Positions 9,510 to 18,563 of a stretch of 40,406 bases of DNA are shown one piece after another (the first letter of the stretch is position 1; each line of letters opens with the position of its first letter). A model generated the notes under the pieces. It ran no database searches and was not told the origin of the DNA. It saw only the letters and a program-made list of their open reading frames with translations. The stretch is taken from positions 1 through 40,406 of the forward strand of contig JAAUOP010000031.1 of NCBI GenBank assembly GCA_012034805.1, read 5' to 3'. The translations under genes were made by a program, and so were the position numbers. This DNA comes from Synechococcales cyanobacterium CRU_2_2 (GTDB lineage: Bacteria > Cyanobacteriota > Cyanobacteriia > PCC-9006 > JAAUQQ01).

Positions 9510-9840
9510 GGCTTGGCGATTAGCGTGGCAATGTCTAACATAGTCCCTGAGGTAGACGGAGTCAATCGTGATGTCTGAAAAGTAGATTGTCTACAATTTT
9601 AGTGCTTGATTGGTCGCACGAAGCGTATCCATCACCGAAGCGTGGATTTTTGAGGTGAAGTTTCTAGACTCAGTCAGTGCTTAAAAACCTACCCTGCAAA
9701 AAATTTTGACTGCCTCTTACGCTCCTTCTTTGTGAGTTTTTCTGGCTTAACAGTAGCGATGAATTCTGGAGTCTGCCTCTAGGCCGTAAGTCGCTGAGCC
9801 AAAGGCGATTGCTTTCGTTTCAGCGCCGCTACATATTTCA
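9510..9840. other. Non-coding region left of the IS110 remnant
   Basis: No gene is supported. There is a short imperfect repeat of GAAGCGT with ATCCA/TGGAT around 9620-9645. The region may be a decayed insertion-sequence flank, but I cannot identify one. Confidence 0.35.
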
Positions 9841-9844
9841 ATAC

Positions 9845-9955
9845 TCCGGACAGTTTTTGGGACGAAGCTTGAAACCCTTATTCTATCGTTGAAATGATCG
9901 AGAGTTAGAAGTCCGAAACCCTCATTTTACCGTTACCTCTAAAAAACTGTCCGGA
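9845..9955. repeat. Inverted and direct repeats at the 3' side of the IS110 remnant
   Basis: TCCGGACAGTTTTT at 9845-9858 is inverted as AAAAACTGTCCGGA at 9942-9955. Inside are two direct copies of a 20-base unit at 9871-9890 and 9915-9934 (GAAACCCTtATTcTAtCGTT-like, three mismatches). They lie at and just beyond the end of the transposase reading frame. IS110-type elements have structured non-coding ends, so this may be the old element end. Confidence 0.5.
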
Positions 9956-10680
9956 CTGTTGATATTTGTCCTCATCATAGGGTGTGTTGTCCTGCCAACA
10001 GCGCCACAGAATGCGTCCCTACTTGTAGCCGAGAGCGCGAATGGCTTTCTGATGACTTTTCCCCGCTTGCTTTTGCTGCTCATAGAAAGCCTGAGACCAG
10101 GGCGAGAAGCGCCGAGCCTGATTGACCCATTCGACAAACGTCTGCCGCAAAAAGATCGGGCAAGACCATCGCCAATGAACCCAACGTTTCTTGCCACTCT
10201 CTTCCTTGACCGGTGCAATCCCGACATAGCTCATGAATGCCTGAGCCGAAGTAAACCGGCTGCGGTCGGCCCCAAAGGCAACCAGCAGGCGGGGCGCTAG
10301 ATGTGGCCCAGCACCGGGCAAATTGGCAAAGAGTTCAGCATCGGGGAGCGCACCAAAAAGCTGGGCAATCTTGGCATTGAAGTCCGTGAGTTGGTTGAGA
10401 ATGACCTTCAAGAGGGCAATCAGCGTTGCCGTCAACGCCTGGGCGGGGACGACAATGGCGGCATCAGAGGTCAAGGGTGGCCCTGCCTCGCTGATTTGTT
10501 GGAGCCGTCGCTGGATAGCACTTTTGCGTCCTGAATGGTGGGACTGAAAGAAGGTGGTCAAGATTTCTGGACTGGCCGCTTGGGCCCGTTGATTTGAATT
10601 GGATAGAGAGCCCCTGCCGCTTGCACCTGCGAAAAGATCATGGAAAAGGTTGAAGCCCTGTTCCCTGAGAATTCGTTAAA
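9905..10680 (-). pseudogene. IS110-family transposase remnant (C-terminal half, interrupted by a stop)
   Basis: The open frame (10019 to about 10680, minus strand) encodes the middle and C-terminal transposase_20 region of IS110 transposases, with LPGAGPHLAPRLLVAFG, SYVGIAPVKEESGKKRWVHW and KAIRALGYK. After RALGYK a TAG at 10019-10021 stands where the family has Trp. The frame then continues with family-like residues (RILWRCWQDNTPYDED) to a TAA at 9905-9907. The N-terminal DEDD nuclease domain is missing; the frame begins after a TAA near 10680. The element is therefore truncated and inactive. Confidence 0.85.
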
Positions 10681-10708
10681 GTGAATCGGACAAAGCGCTA
10701 GAGGCGAT

Positions 10709-10883
10709 ACGATATGTTAGTAGTCATCGAATGACTGCCGCTGGATGGTCGTCCTCTGGTCCTGGCAGGTGCTCTCGCTTTCTGACGGTAAGCTTTTCTG
10801 GGACCGATGTTCTATGGGCTAGGAGCGAACGATATGTTAGTAGACATGAGTTCTGTCGTCCAATGCATGGTCGTCTCCTCTGG
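10709..10883. repeat. Imperfect direct repeat upstream of the ParB-like gene
   Basis: ACGATATGTTAGTAG occurs exactly at 10709-10723 and 10829-10843. Each copy is followed 21-23 bases later by ATGGTCGTC and CTCTGG (10745-10759 and 10867-10883). This gives two related units of about 51-55 bases, 120 bases apart. A smaller GTTATCTG pair follows at about 10924 and 10944. The function is unknown: possible binding sites, an ancient duplication or an element end. Confidence 0.55.
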
Positions 10884-11080
10884 CCGTCTCCCCATAAACG
10901 CCCATGCACACCGACCGTCGAGATGTTATCTGTAAGCGCCAGAAGTTATCTGCGGCGGGTGATTGCGAACGCACTACCTCTAATCGAAATTACCAGAATT
11001 TATGCGGAGGACGAGTGGCCTCAGGTGTTCGTCTGCCCAGTCGGTATTATGGAAAGGCTTCATTTTTCTGGCAAAGTGCG

Positions 11081-12028
11081 ATGCCCAGTATTCCTCCCGC
11101 TTTCCCGGTTCCTTCCTTCGATGCCCCTGTTTTGGTGAGGCTCGATCGCGTCCGCCTGGATGCGGGCACTCAATCGCGTCTGGGTGGCCCGGATCGCCAC
11201 ACCGTGTGCTGCTACGCCGAAGAGATGCAGACGGGGCTGTGGGAATTTGAGCGATCGCCCCTCCCTCTCCTCTTTTTCGACGGCGAATATTACTACCCCG
11301 GCGATGGCCACCACCGCATCCAAGCGGCCCTAAACAGCGGCCTGACCGAACTTCTTTGCGATGTTAAACCCGGTAGTCGTCGTGAGGCGCAGTTTTATAG
11401 CAACACCGAGGCGAATAAATATCATGGCAAACAGCTCACCCGCCAGGACAAACGCAACCGGGTGCAAAATTTGTTGCAAGATCAAGAGTGGGCCTTGATG
11501 AGCGATCGCGAAATTGCCCGTTATTGTGGTGTCTCAGCGCCCTTTGTCGGTAGCATTCGTAAAAACTTGGTGGCGGATGAGCAGATTAGTGGCGATCGCA
11601 AACGCAAAGGCAAAGATGGCAAAATCCGCGACACCACCAAAATCGGTCGCATTAAGCCCAATCCCCCTGAGCAGTCCGAGCGGCAGTCTGACTCGCAGCC
11701 TCATACCGAAGTGCTCCAAGAACGCAACGCCCTGATGAATCGGATCACCGTGCAGCAGGAGCAACATCAACGAGAAATCCAACGCCTCACCGCCGAATCT
11801 TTGCTGGGCCGCAATGAGGAACTTGAGCAGGCGCTGGTGGATGATGAGATGTTGATGCAACAGATTTATGATGGCCTCGGTACAATTCGGGCGGCGCTTG
11901 ACCCCGATCGCCCGGCCAAGGAGCTTCGCCAAGATGTCCAGCGGGTGGCTCGGGGCATTGATCTGATGCGGCAAATTTTGGCGAGTCAGGCCCCGAATGT
12001 ACTTCAAGATAATGGGGTCGAGGAGTGA
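11081..12028 (+). CDS. Orphan ParB-like (ParB/Srx superfamily) DNA-binding protein
   Basis: A 315-residue protein. The N-terminal part has a ParB/sulfiredoxin-type fold, with GDGHHRIQAALNSG at about 70-83 corresponding to the ParB GERRxRA box. Next is a helix-turn-helix-like stretch, MSDREIARYCGVSAPFVGSI (about 139-158). A basic linker follows, then a long Glu/Gln/Arg-rich coiled coil (about 205-275). ParB-type proteins bind DNA sites for partitioning, or act as nucleases or regulators. No parA lies nearby, so a plasmid- or phage-derived regulator is more likely than a chromosome partition protein (inference). The start at ATG 11081 is chosen because the domain begins just after it. The frame is open back to 10904, but that part has no domain character. 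Confidence 0.7.
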   Translation: MPSIPPAFPVPSFDAPVLVRLDRVRLDAGTQSRLGGPDRHTVCCYAEEMQTGLWEFERSPLPLLFFDGEYYYPGDGHHRIQAALNSGLTELLCDVKPGSRREAQFYSNTEANKYHGKQLTRQDKRNRVQNLLQDQEWALMSDREIARYCGVSAPFVGSIRKNLVADEQISGDRKRKGKDGKIRDTTKIGRIKPNPPEQSERQSDSQPHTEVLQERNALMNRITVQQEQHQREIQRLTAESLLGRNEELEQALVDDEMLMQQIYDGLGTIRAALDPDRPAKELRQDVQRVARGIDLMRQILASQAPNVLQDNGVEE

Positions 12029-12078
12029 TTTTTCGTCAGGCGGTATACCATAGAGCATAAAGAGGCAACGGAGTTGTT

Positions 12079-12369
12079 ATGGCTTTAATCCAAGTCGAAG
12101 CTCAAATTTCGATCGGTCAGATTCTGGCTGCTGTTGAACAATTTACGCTTCAGGAAGTAGACGAGCTCGTTGGAGCATTACTCCGGTTTCGCGTTGAAAA
12201 TTATGGTGCTTTTTCGCCCTCTCTAATTGCTGAGACCCAGCGATTGAGCATGGAGAAGACGGGCCACAAAAACCTTGCCGATTTGGCTCAAGGGTGGGAG
12301 GAAGAAGCTTCGGATCTCGCGGAAGAATTGGATCGATTTGTTCAAGAAAGACATCAGGATAGCCTGTAA
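12079..12369 (+). CDS. Small acidic hypothetical protein
   Basis: A 96-residue protein with a GGAG ribosome binding site (12071-12074) before its ATG. It has helical N-terminal sequence (IGQILAAVEQFTLQEVDELV) and a strongly acidic C-terminal half. Such small proteins in cyanobacteria are sometimes antitoxin-like, but no toxin partner is adjacent, so no function is assigned. It lies 50 bases after the ParB-like gene and may be co-transcribed with it. Confidence 0.6.
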   Translation: MALIQVEAQISIGQILAAVEQFTLQEVDELVGALLRFRVENYGAFSPSLIAETQRLSMEKTGHKNLADLAQGWEEEASDLAEELDRFVQERHQDSL

Positions 12370-12584
12370 ATGGCTTAGCAACAAGAATTAAATTAGACCG
12401 CATGTAGGGGCGAGAATTCCGCGCCCAATGCCGGAGACTCGGAAATGATTTTGGTAGATCGTGATTTCATTATATTCTTGTTCATTACGGCTTCATCTGT
12501 TCCTCCCCAGCACCATTCCCCTTACTTGGAGAAACACGGGCAACCAGGTTAAAATTCTAACGAAACAAGATCTACTCAGAACCC

Positions 12585-12983
12585 ATGCCAGAAAGCACGC
12601 CAGAGTCGGTGAGCGCGTCCACGGTTGAATTAATGCTGAGCTTTGTGGATTCTGCGATCGATCGCCAAAAGCAAGAAACCCTGACCCAGCAAATCTTCCA
12701 GCAAATGCGCCAAATGCGCGGGGTCACGGTTGAGCGGGTGGAAGATCCGAACCCACCGGAGGGCAGCCGGGGAGCCTCATTTCTGTGGGGATTGCTGACG
12801 GCGAAGGTGAGTTGGGACAGTGTTAAGAATCTGGGAAAGTTTTTGGGCGATCGCCTCGGCGACAAGCCGGTCAAGATCCAAGCAAAGTTTCCGGATGGGC
12901 GGGCGTTTGAACTTGAAGCCAGTAGTCAAGCGGAGCTGGATGCAGGGATGGAAACCATCGCCAAAATGGCTCAAATCAAATAA
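12585..12983 (+). CDS. Small EACC1-like protein paired with the caspase-FGE gene
   Basis: A 132-residue protein ending 27 bases before the caspase-FGE gene and presumably co-transcribed with it. After an acidic start comes a helix (LTQQIFQQMRQMRGVTVERV), a PPEGSRGA turn, a hydrophobic helical segment (FLWGLLTAKVSWDSVKNLGK), then a beta pair with a DGR turn (KIQAKFPDGRAFELEASS) and a final helix. From memory, this order resembles EACC1, the effector-associated constant component found beside caspase and trypsin-like effectors in bacterial conflict systems. That match is by pattern only. Its role may be to hold or regulate the protease. Confidence 0.6.
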   Translation: MPESTPESVSASTVELMLSFVDSAIDRQKQETLTQQIFQQMRQMRGVTVERVEDPNPPEGSRGASFLWGLLTAKVSWDSVKNLGKFLGDRLGDKPVKIQAKFPDGRAFELEASSQAELDAGMETIAKMAQIK

Positions 12984-13010
12984 CTTGGCTGAGATGGTTT
13001 TTTTGGCACG

Positions 13011-14983
13011 ATGGCAAAAATTGCGTTGTTGGTAGGGGTGAGTCAGTGTAGGTCGGGGTTTAAGCCACTCCCTGCGGCGGCTCGCGATGTCGAGGCGCTG
13101 CAAGCCGTGTTGAAGGATCCTGAGCGCGGTGGTTTTGAGGTTGTTCAAGTTTTAGTCGATCCAGAATTTTATGCTTTGCGGCGGGCGATCAGTAATCTCT
13201 TTACCAACCGAGCTGAGGACGATTTACTGCTGTTCTATTTTTCGGGTCATGGCATTGCAGATGAATATGGCCAGTTCTATTTCACAGCGGCTGACACCCA
13301 GGATGGAGACAATGGCCGCACGGACTTAGCGACGACGTTAGAGTCCAGGTTTGTTCATCAGGTCATGGGTCGCTGCGACTCTGAGCGCCAGGTGGTGATT
13401 TTGGACTGCTGCCACAGTGGCGCGTTTCCGGAGGGGATGCTGGCAAGAGGGGCTGAGACGATCGATTTTGCGCAGCAGTTGGGCGGTCGGGGCCGCGTGG
13501 TTTTGGCGTCTTCAGCGGCGATGGACTATTCCTTTGAGCGCGAAGGTGAGGAGCTGGCGATTTATACGCGCTACCTGGTGGAAGGTCTGAGCACGGGGGC
13601 GGCGGATTTGGATGAGGATGGCCAAATTTCGGCGGATGAACTGCATGAATATGTGAAGCGCAAGGTGCAAAAGGCAGCTCCGTCGATGTTGCCGGAACGG
13701 TATGTGTTTCAAGATGGGGAGAAGATTTTGCTAGCCAAGGCGGTGATGGCGGATCCGGAGCGACGCTATCGTAAGTGTGTGGAGCAATATAGCGAACAGG
13801 GCGTGATCTTGCCGACGGGGCGACGAATTTTGCGAATCACTTGTCGCAATCTGAGGCTTTCGGAGTCTGTGGCGGAGCGGATTGAGGCCGAGGTGTTGCA
13901 GCCCTATCGGGAGTATCAGGAGAGTTTGCTGGAGTATGGTGAGGTGTTGCGGGAGCTGTTGGGGTTGCACAATCCTTTGACGACAAGGGCGGAGCGGGAG
14001 TTGGAGGATTTGCGTAAGGAGCTGAAGTTGCGATCGGAGGATGTTGGACAGGTGCGGGCCAAGGCCGGGATCAAACCGTCTTCCCCCTCCCCAGCGCCCA
14101 AGCCGACAGCCCCAAAGCCGACGAGCGAGAGATCTTCGGGGGGTGCGAACAAGACACCGGGTGTTTCCAAAACACCCGGTGTCTGGGCGGAGGACTTGGG
14201 CCAGGGCATCAAGCTAGAGATGGTGGGAATCCCAGGGGGCGAATTTTTGATGGGCTCGCCCAAGTACGAAGCCGGGCGAACGGAGGATGAAGGCCCGCAG
14301 CACCGGGTGCGAGTACCCGAGTTTTTCTTGGGCAAATATGCAGTGACCCAGGCCCAGTGGAAACAAGTTGCGGCCCTGCCGAAGCAGCAGCGAGAGCTAA
14401 ACCCCGACCCAGCCCACTTCAAGGGAGCCAATCGCCCAGTGGAGCAAGTGAGCTGGGACGAAGCCCAGGAATTTTGTGCGCGGCTGAGCCAAGCGAGCGT
14501 GCAAACCTACCGACTGCCGAGCGAAGCGGAGTGGGAATATGCTTGCCGAGCGGGGACAACGACCCCATTTTCGTTTGGTGAAACCATCTCAACCGATCTT
14601 GCGAATTATCGAGGTCAAGACTGGAAAATCGGCGACACGATCTATCCCGGTAAATATGGTTCAGGACAATTGGGGAGTTTTCGAGAAGAAACTACCGACG
14701 TGGGAAGCTTTCCTGCCAATGCCTTTGATTTGTATGACATGCACGGCAACGTGTGGGAATGGTGCGAAGACGAGTGGCACGAGAGTTACAAAGGTGCACG
14801 ACCGACGGAAGTGCGTGGAAAAACAGCAATAAAAGTAATGAATTATACCGGCTCCTGCGGGGTGGCTCCTGGTACCTCAATCCGAGGCGCTGCCGCTCCG
14901 CCTTTCGCCTCAGGTATCATCGCGGCAGCGCCAACCGCCGCACTGGGTTTCGTGTCGCCTGCCGCGCCTTGCCGAGGACGTAA
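13011..14983 (+). CDS. Caspase-like (C14) protease fused to a DGR-diversified FGE/C-type-lectin domain (one frameshift)
   Basis: The DGR target protein, 657 residues after correction. The caspase domain (about 1-240) has His80 in YFSGHG and the Cys pair in LDCCHSGAF (Cys134 the likely nucleophile). An EF-hand-like loop, [12 protein letters not shown], lies at 199-210. A helical region (about 250-350) and a Pro/Ser/Lys linker (355-395) follow. The formylglycine-generating-enzyme/sulfatase-modifying domain runs from about 399 to the end ([35 protein letters not shown]). One base is missing between about 14793 and 14806: restoring it joins ESYKGA to [10 protein letters not shown] and LLRGGSW and ends at TAA 14981-14983. 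The uncorrected frame runs through the variable repeat into a low-complexity tail to 15032. Proposed role: ligand-triggered protease with a hypervariable sensor. Confidence 0.9.
14153..14183. repeat. Perfect 14-bp hairpin inside the caspase-FGE linker
   Basis: GACACCGGGTGTTT and its exact complement AAACACCCGGTGTC are separated by three bases. The element is in frame and encodes a duplicated KTPGV in the linker between protease and FGE domains. It could be a small palindromic element that inserted into a permissive linker. Confidence 0.75.
14846..14976 (+). repeat. DGR variable repeat (VR)
   Basis: The last 44 codons of the target gene. It aligns without gaps to the template repeat at 16581-16711 (offset 1735). 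All 16 differences are at template adenines: positions 14846, 14873, 14876, 14877, 14888, 14889, 14903, 14909, 14910, 14915, 14925, 14928, 14936, 14937, 14939 and 14940. Replacements are to T, C and G. They alter 11 residues, mostly template AAC/AAT codons, and none creates a stop. The 3' end (about 14950-14976) is unchanged, and the first non-adenine difference is at 14977, as expected for the initiation-of-mutagenic-homing region. Confidence 0.97.
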
Positions 14984-15023
14984 CGCTTTACCCTTTTTAC
15001 TCTTTTACCCTCTTTTGGTTCTT

Positions 15024-15051
15024 GGCGCGTAGCGCCTCCGAAATTTTTTTT
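15024..15051 (+). terminator. Hairpin with T-run downstream of the variable repeat
   Basis: GGCGC-GTA-GCGCC, then a short spacer and eight T (15044-15051), 40 bases after the target stop codon. It has the form of an intrinsic terminator separating the target gene from avd-RT. It may also be the hairpin that follows the homing region in some DGRs. Confidence 0.55.
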
Positions 15052-15080
15052 GAATTAATTAGGTCTCTTTCCTGGAAATT

Positions 15081-15490
15081 ATGACCATGGCTGTTTGTTG
15101 GACTATGGAAAACATTTCTATCCTTCAGCGAACCTATGACCTCATCAAATGGTACGTGCCGCTGTTGAATAAACTGCCCAAAAGCCATAAATTCAACCTA
15201 GGAGATCGGCTAATTGCTCGCCTATACGACATCCTCGAACAACTCATCCTTGCCCGCTATGAACATAACAAGCTACCGCGACTAACAAGCATCAACGGCA
15301 GTCTAGAAATTGTCCGCTATCAGACTCGAATCCTACTCGATTTTAACCTAATTAACGAACAACGATACGAATACGTTAGCAAATTAATCAACGACATTGG
15401 CATCGAACTTGGCGGCTGGATCAAACAACAAAAAAGTAAGCCCATCGCCTCAAAACCCCAAGCCTCAAACACCCAGGCCTCGCAACGCCC

Positions 15491-15494
<4 letters not shown>
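15081..15494 (+). CDS. avd: Avd, DGR accessory variability determinant
   Basis: A 137-residue (or 129-residue) helical-bundle protein. The conserved family opening [19 protein letters not shown] and the pattern [20 protein letters not shown] ... [13 protein letters not shown] ... GGWIKQQ match Avd of diversity-generating retroelements. Avd forms a basic barrel-shaped pentamer that binds the reverse transcriptase and template RNA and is required for mutagenic cDNA synthesis. The start is either ATG 15081 (GGAA upstream) or ATG 15105, just before the conserved part. Its stop codon overlaps the RT start as ATGA (15491-15494), so the two are translationally coupled. The base composition of avd and RT looks more A-rich than neighbouring genes. 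Confidence 0.9.
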
Positions 15495-16564
<1,070 letters not shown>

Positions 16565-16580
16565 AGAAGGGGTATGGCAA

Positions 16581-16711
16581 AACCGGCTCCTGCGGGGTGG
16601 CTCCTGGAACAACAATCCGAGGAACTGCCGCTCCGCCATTCGCAACAGGAATCATCGCGACAACGCCAACAACAACACTGGGTTTCGTGTCGCCTGCCGC
16701 GCCTTGCCGAG
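16581..16711 (+). repeat. DGR template repeat (TR)
   Basis: The 131-bp donor copy of the variable repeat, directly downstream of the RT gene. It contains 29 adenines, of which 16 differ in the VR; there are no differences at C, G or T. In the target frame it reads GGSW-NNN-PRN-CRSA-I-R-N-R-N-H and so on, rich in AAC/AAT codons, the usual DGR design that yields many amino acids without stops. The first mismatch after the homology is at 16712 (C against G), giving the inactive homing-region copy. It is likely transcribed with RT as the template RNA. Confidence 0.97.
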
Positions 16712-16836
16712 CACGCTTCGTTGCCAGAGCTGTAGAGATGGGAATCTCTCAGGTGCGTCAGAAGCGTCCAGCCCTGCTCCCGCGATCGAGGCAACTCGAT
16801 CCAAAAATCAAAACCGGCAGGTCATTCCAGTAGCTT

Positions 16837-16861
16837 TGGAGATTGGCCTTGCCAATCTCCA
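16837..16861. repeat. Perfect 11-bp hairpin downstream of the template repeat
   Basis: TGGAGATTGGC-CTT-GCCAATCTCCA, 125 bases after the TR. It lacks a T-run. It may end or stabilise the TR-containing RNA, or be unrelated. Confidence 0.6.
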
Positions 16862-17009
16862 GAGGATCGTCTGGCCTGTTGACCCAGATCTACACCGCAT
16901 TCGTATTGGATACACCCGTCGTTCTTGCTGTTGGGCGAGCTGCTGTCGGGCCAAGTGTTAAACTCAAAACCCAGGATAGATTTAGCGTTGCAACAGGCGG
17001 CTGATATCC

Positions 17010-17588
17010 ATGATTGCCTTACAGGACCCTACGCCTCGGTTGACAGCGGATCAGTATTTGCTCTGGGAGGAATCCCAGGTCGATCGCCATGAATATGTAG
17101 ACGGCCAGATCTACGCCATGTCCGGCGGCACGGTCAATCACGGGGAGATCGCGGCAAACTGCATTGCAGTGCTGAAAGGGCAATTGCAAGGCAGTGGCTG
17201 TCGGGTGTTGACCTCAGACGTGAAAGTGAGGGTGCTGCGATCGAATGCGTTTTTGTATCCAGATGTGAGTGTGACCTGTGACCCAGAAGATCGATCCGCC
17301 GAGCAGTTTATCAGTGCCCCTGGGCTGATTGTAGAGGTGTTGTCGCCGGGTACGGAGGCCTACGATCGAGGGGATAAGTTTAAGCTGTATCGTCGGGCGA
17401 TCAGTTTGCAGAACTATGTGTTGGTCAGCTCGCGGGAAGTGGGAGTTGAAGTCTATGAACGAGATCAGGTGGGGCGATGGATTTTTGTCGCCTATGGGCC
17501 GGGGGAAACGATTCGGTTGAATGGGGTGGGGCCTAAAGGAGCGATCGAAGTGGCGATCGAGGCACTCTATGAAAACATTCAGTTTTGA
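17010..17588 (+). CDS. Uma2-family (DUF820) putative endonuclease
   Basis: A 192-residue member of the Uma2 family, a PD-(D/E)XK nuclease fold widely expanded in cyanobacteria and of unclear biological role. Visible: LTADQYLLWEESQVDRHEYVDGQIYAMSG split across strands 1-2, the catalytic-type Asp in YPDVSVTCD (about 91) and Glu in LIVEVLSPGTEAYDRGDK (about 111), with the following Lys. The key acidic residues are retained. It starts at ATG 17010. It is monocistronic and convergent with the pot operon. Confidence 0.85.
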   Translation: MIALQDPTPRLTADQYLLWEESQVDRHEYVDGQIYAMSGGTVNHGEIAANCIAVLKGQLQGSGCRVLTSDVKVRVLRSNAFLYPDVSVTCDPEDRSAEQFISAPGLIVEVLSPGTEAYDRGDKFKLYRRAISLQNYVLVSSREVGVEVYERDQVGRWIFVAYGPGETIRLNGVGPKGAIEVAIEALYENIQF

Positions 17589-17660
17589 CCAACAAATTGC
17601 GTAGCAGTATACCCAGGAAGGACGGAGCTTCTTCGAGAACGTGGTCGATGGCCTCACGTA

Positions 17661-18461
17661 TTAGTCCGAGCTGCCGAAAGAGTTGCACCAATACTCAGCA
17701 ACAAACGCCAGGATACCTGAAGTTAAAATTAATACTACGCTTAGGGCATTAATATCTGGTTTCATGCCCGTGCGCACGCGGCTGTAGATTTCCATGGGCA
17801 AGGTACTTGCACCATTTCCAGCCGTAAAACTCGAAATCAGGAGATCATCCATACTCAAGACAAAAGCCAGTAAGCAACCTGCCAAAACTCCTGGTAAGAG
17901 TTCTGGTAGCAACACTTTGGTAAAGGCTTGTAGCGGCGTAGCCCCCAGATCTAAGGCTGCTTCCTCTAAATGTGGGTCAATCCCTGCAAGGCGCGATGAA
18001 ACGACAACAGCAATGTAGGCTAGGCAAAAGACAATATGAGCGGCAATAATCGTCCAAAGGCTGAGTTGAATACCGAAGTAGAGGCGACCAATCGAGGACA
18101 AGAAGACCAGGGTTGCAACGGCGATCGCAATATCCGGAACAATCAGCGGTAAATAGCTAATGCCCCGATATAAACCCTTGCCAGGAAAGCGATACTTGGC
18201 CAACCCGACCGCCATCAGCGTACCTAGCACCGCTGAGATTGCAACGGCGATCGCAGCCACTCCAAGACTTGTCCCAAGTGCTGCATGGATGCGTTGATCC
18301 GAGAGTAGTTGCTGATACCATATCAGACTAAAGCCTTCCCACATAGAGCTATAGCGCGATGTATTGAAACTATAAATCCCCAACACGGCAATGGGGAAAT
18401 ACATAAACAAAAACAGAATTAGTGTAAGGGAAGCTGGCCAGGAACGAGGGATGGGTATCAT
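17661..18461 (-). CDS. potC: Polyamine-type ABC transporter permease (PotC-like)
   Basis: A 266-residue inner-membrane permease with about six membrane segments. It has the EAA loop LEEAALDLGATPLQAFTKVL (about 172-191) that docks on the ATPase. It resembles the PotC/spermidine-putrescine class by length and sequence (IPLILFLFMYFPI-like first helix, DDLLISSFT near the end). I start at ATG 18461, with GAGGA upstream; the frame extends to a TTG at 18512 without family character. It is the last gene of an A-D-B-C operon on the minus strand. Confidence 0.85.
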   Translation of the reverse strand: MIPIPRSWPASLTLILFLFMYFPIAVLGIYSFNTSRYSSMWEGFSLIWYQQLLSDQRIHAALGTSLGVAAIAVAISAVLGTLMAVGLAKYRFPGKGLYRGISYLPLIVPDIAIAVATLVFLSSIGRLYFGIQLSLWTIIAAHIVFCLAYIAVVVSSRLAGIDPHLEEAALDLGATPLQAFTKVLLPELLPGVLAGCLLAFVLSMDDLLISSFTAGNGASTLPMEIYSRVRTGMKPDINALSVVLILTSGILAFVAEYWCNSFGSSD

Positions 18462-18563
18462 GGGGACAGAATCCTCAAAGAAGCTGGGATGGAAACGTAG
18501 CAAATCCTTCAATCAAGGCCTGGGGTGGGGGCTTCCTCAAAGGTTGAAAGAGCCGGGGAAAAA

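Noticed and set aside
14815-15032. Low-complexity C-terminus of the uncorrected caspase frame
   Set aside because: It reads the variable repeat out of phase. The corrected phase gives a conserved FGE end and places the adenine changes on AAC/AAT-type codons.
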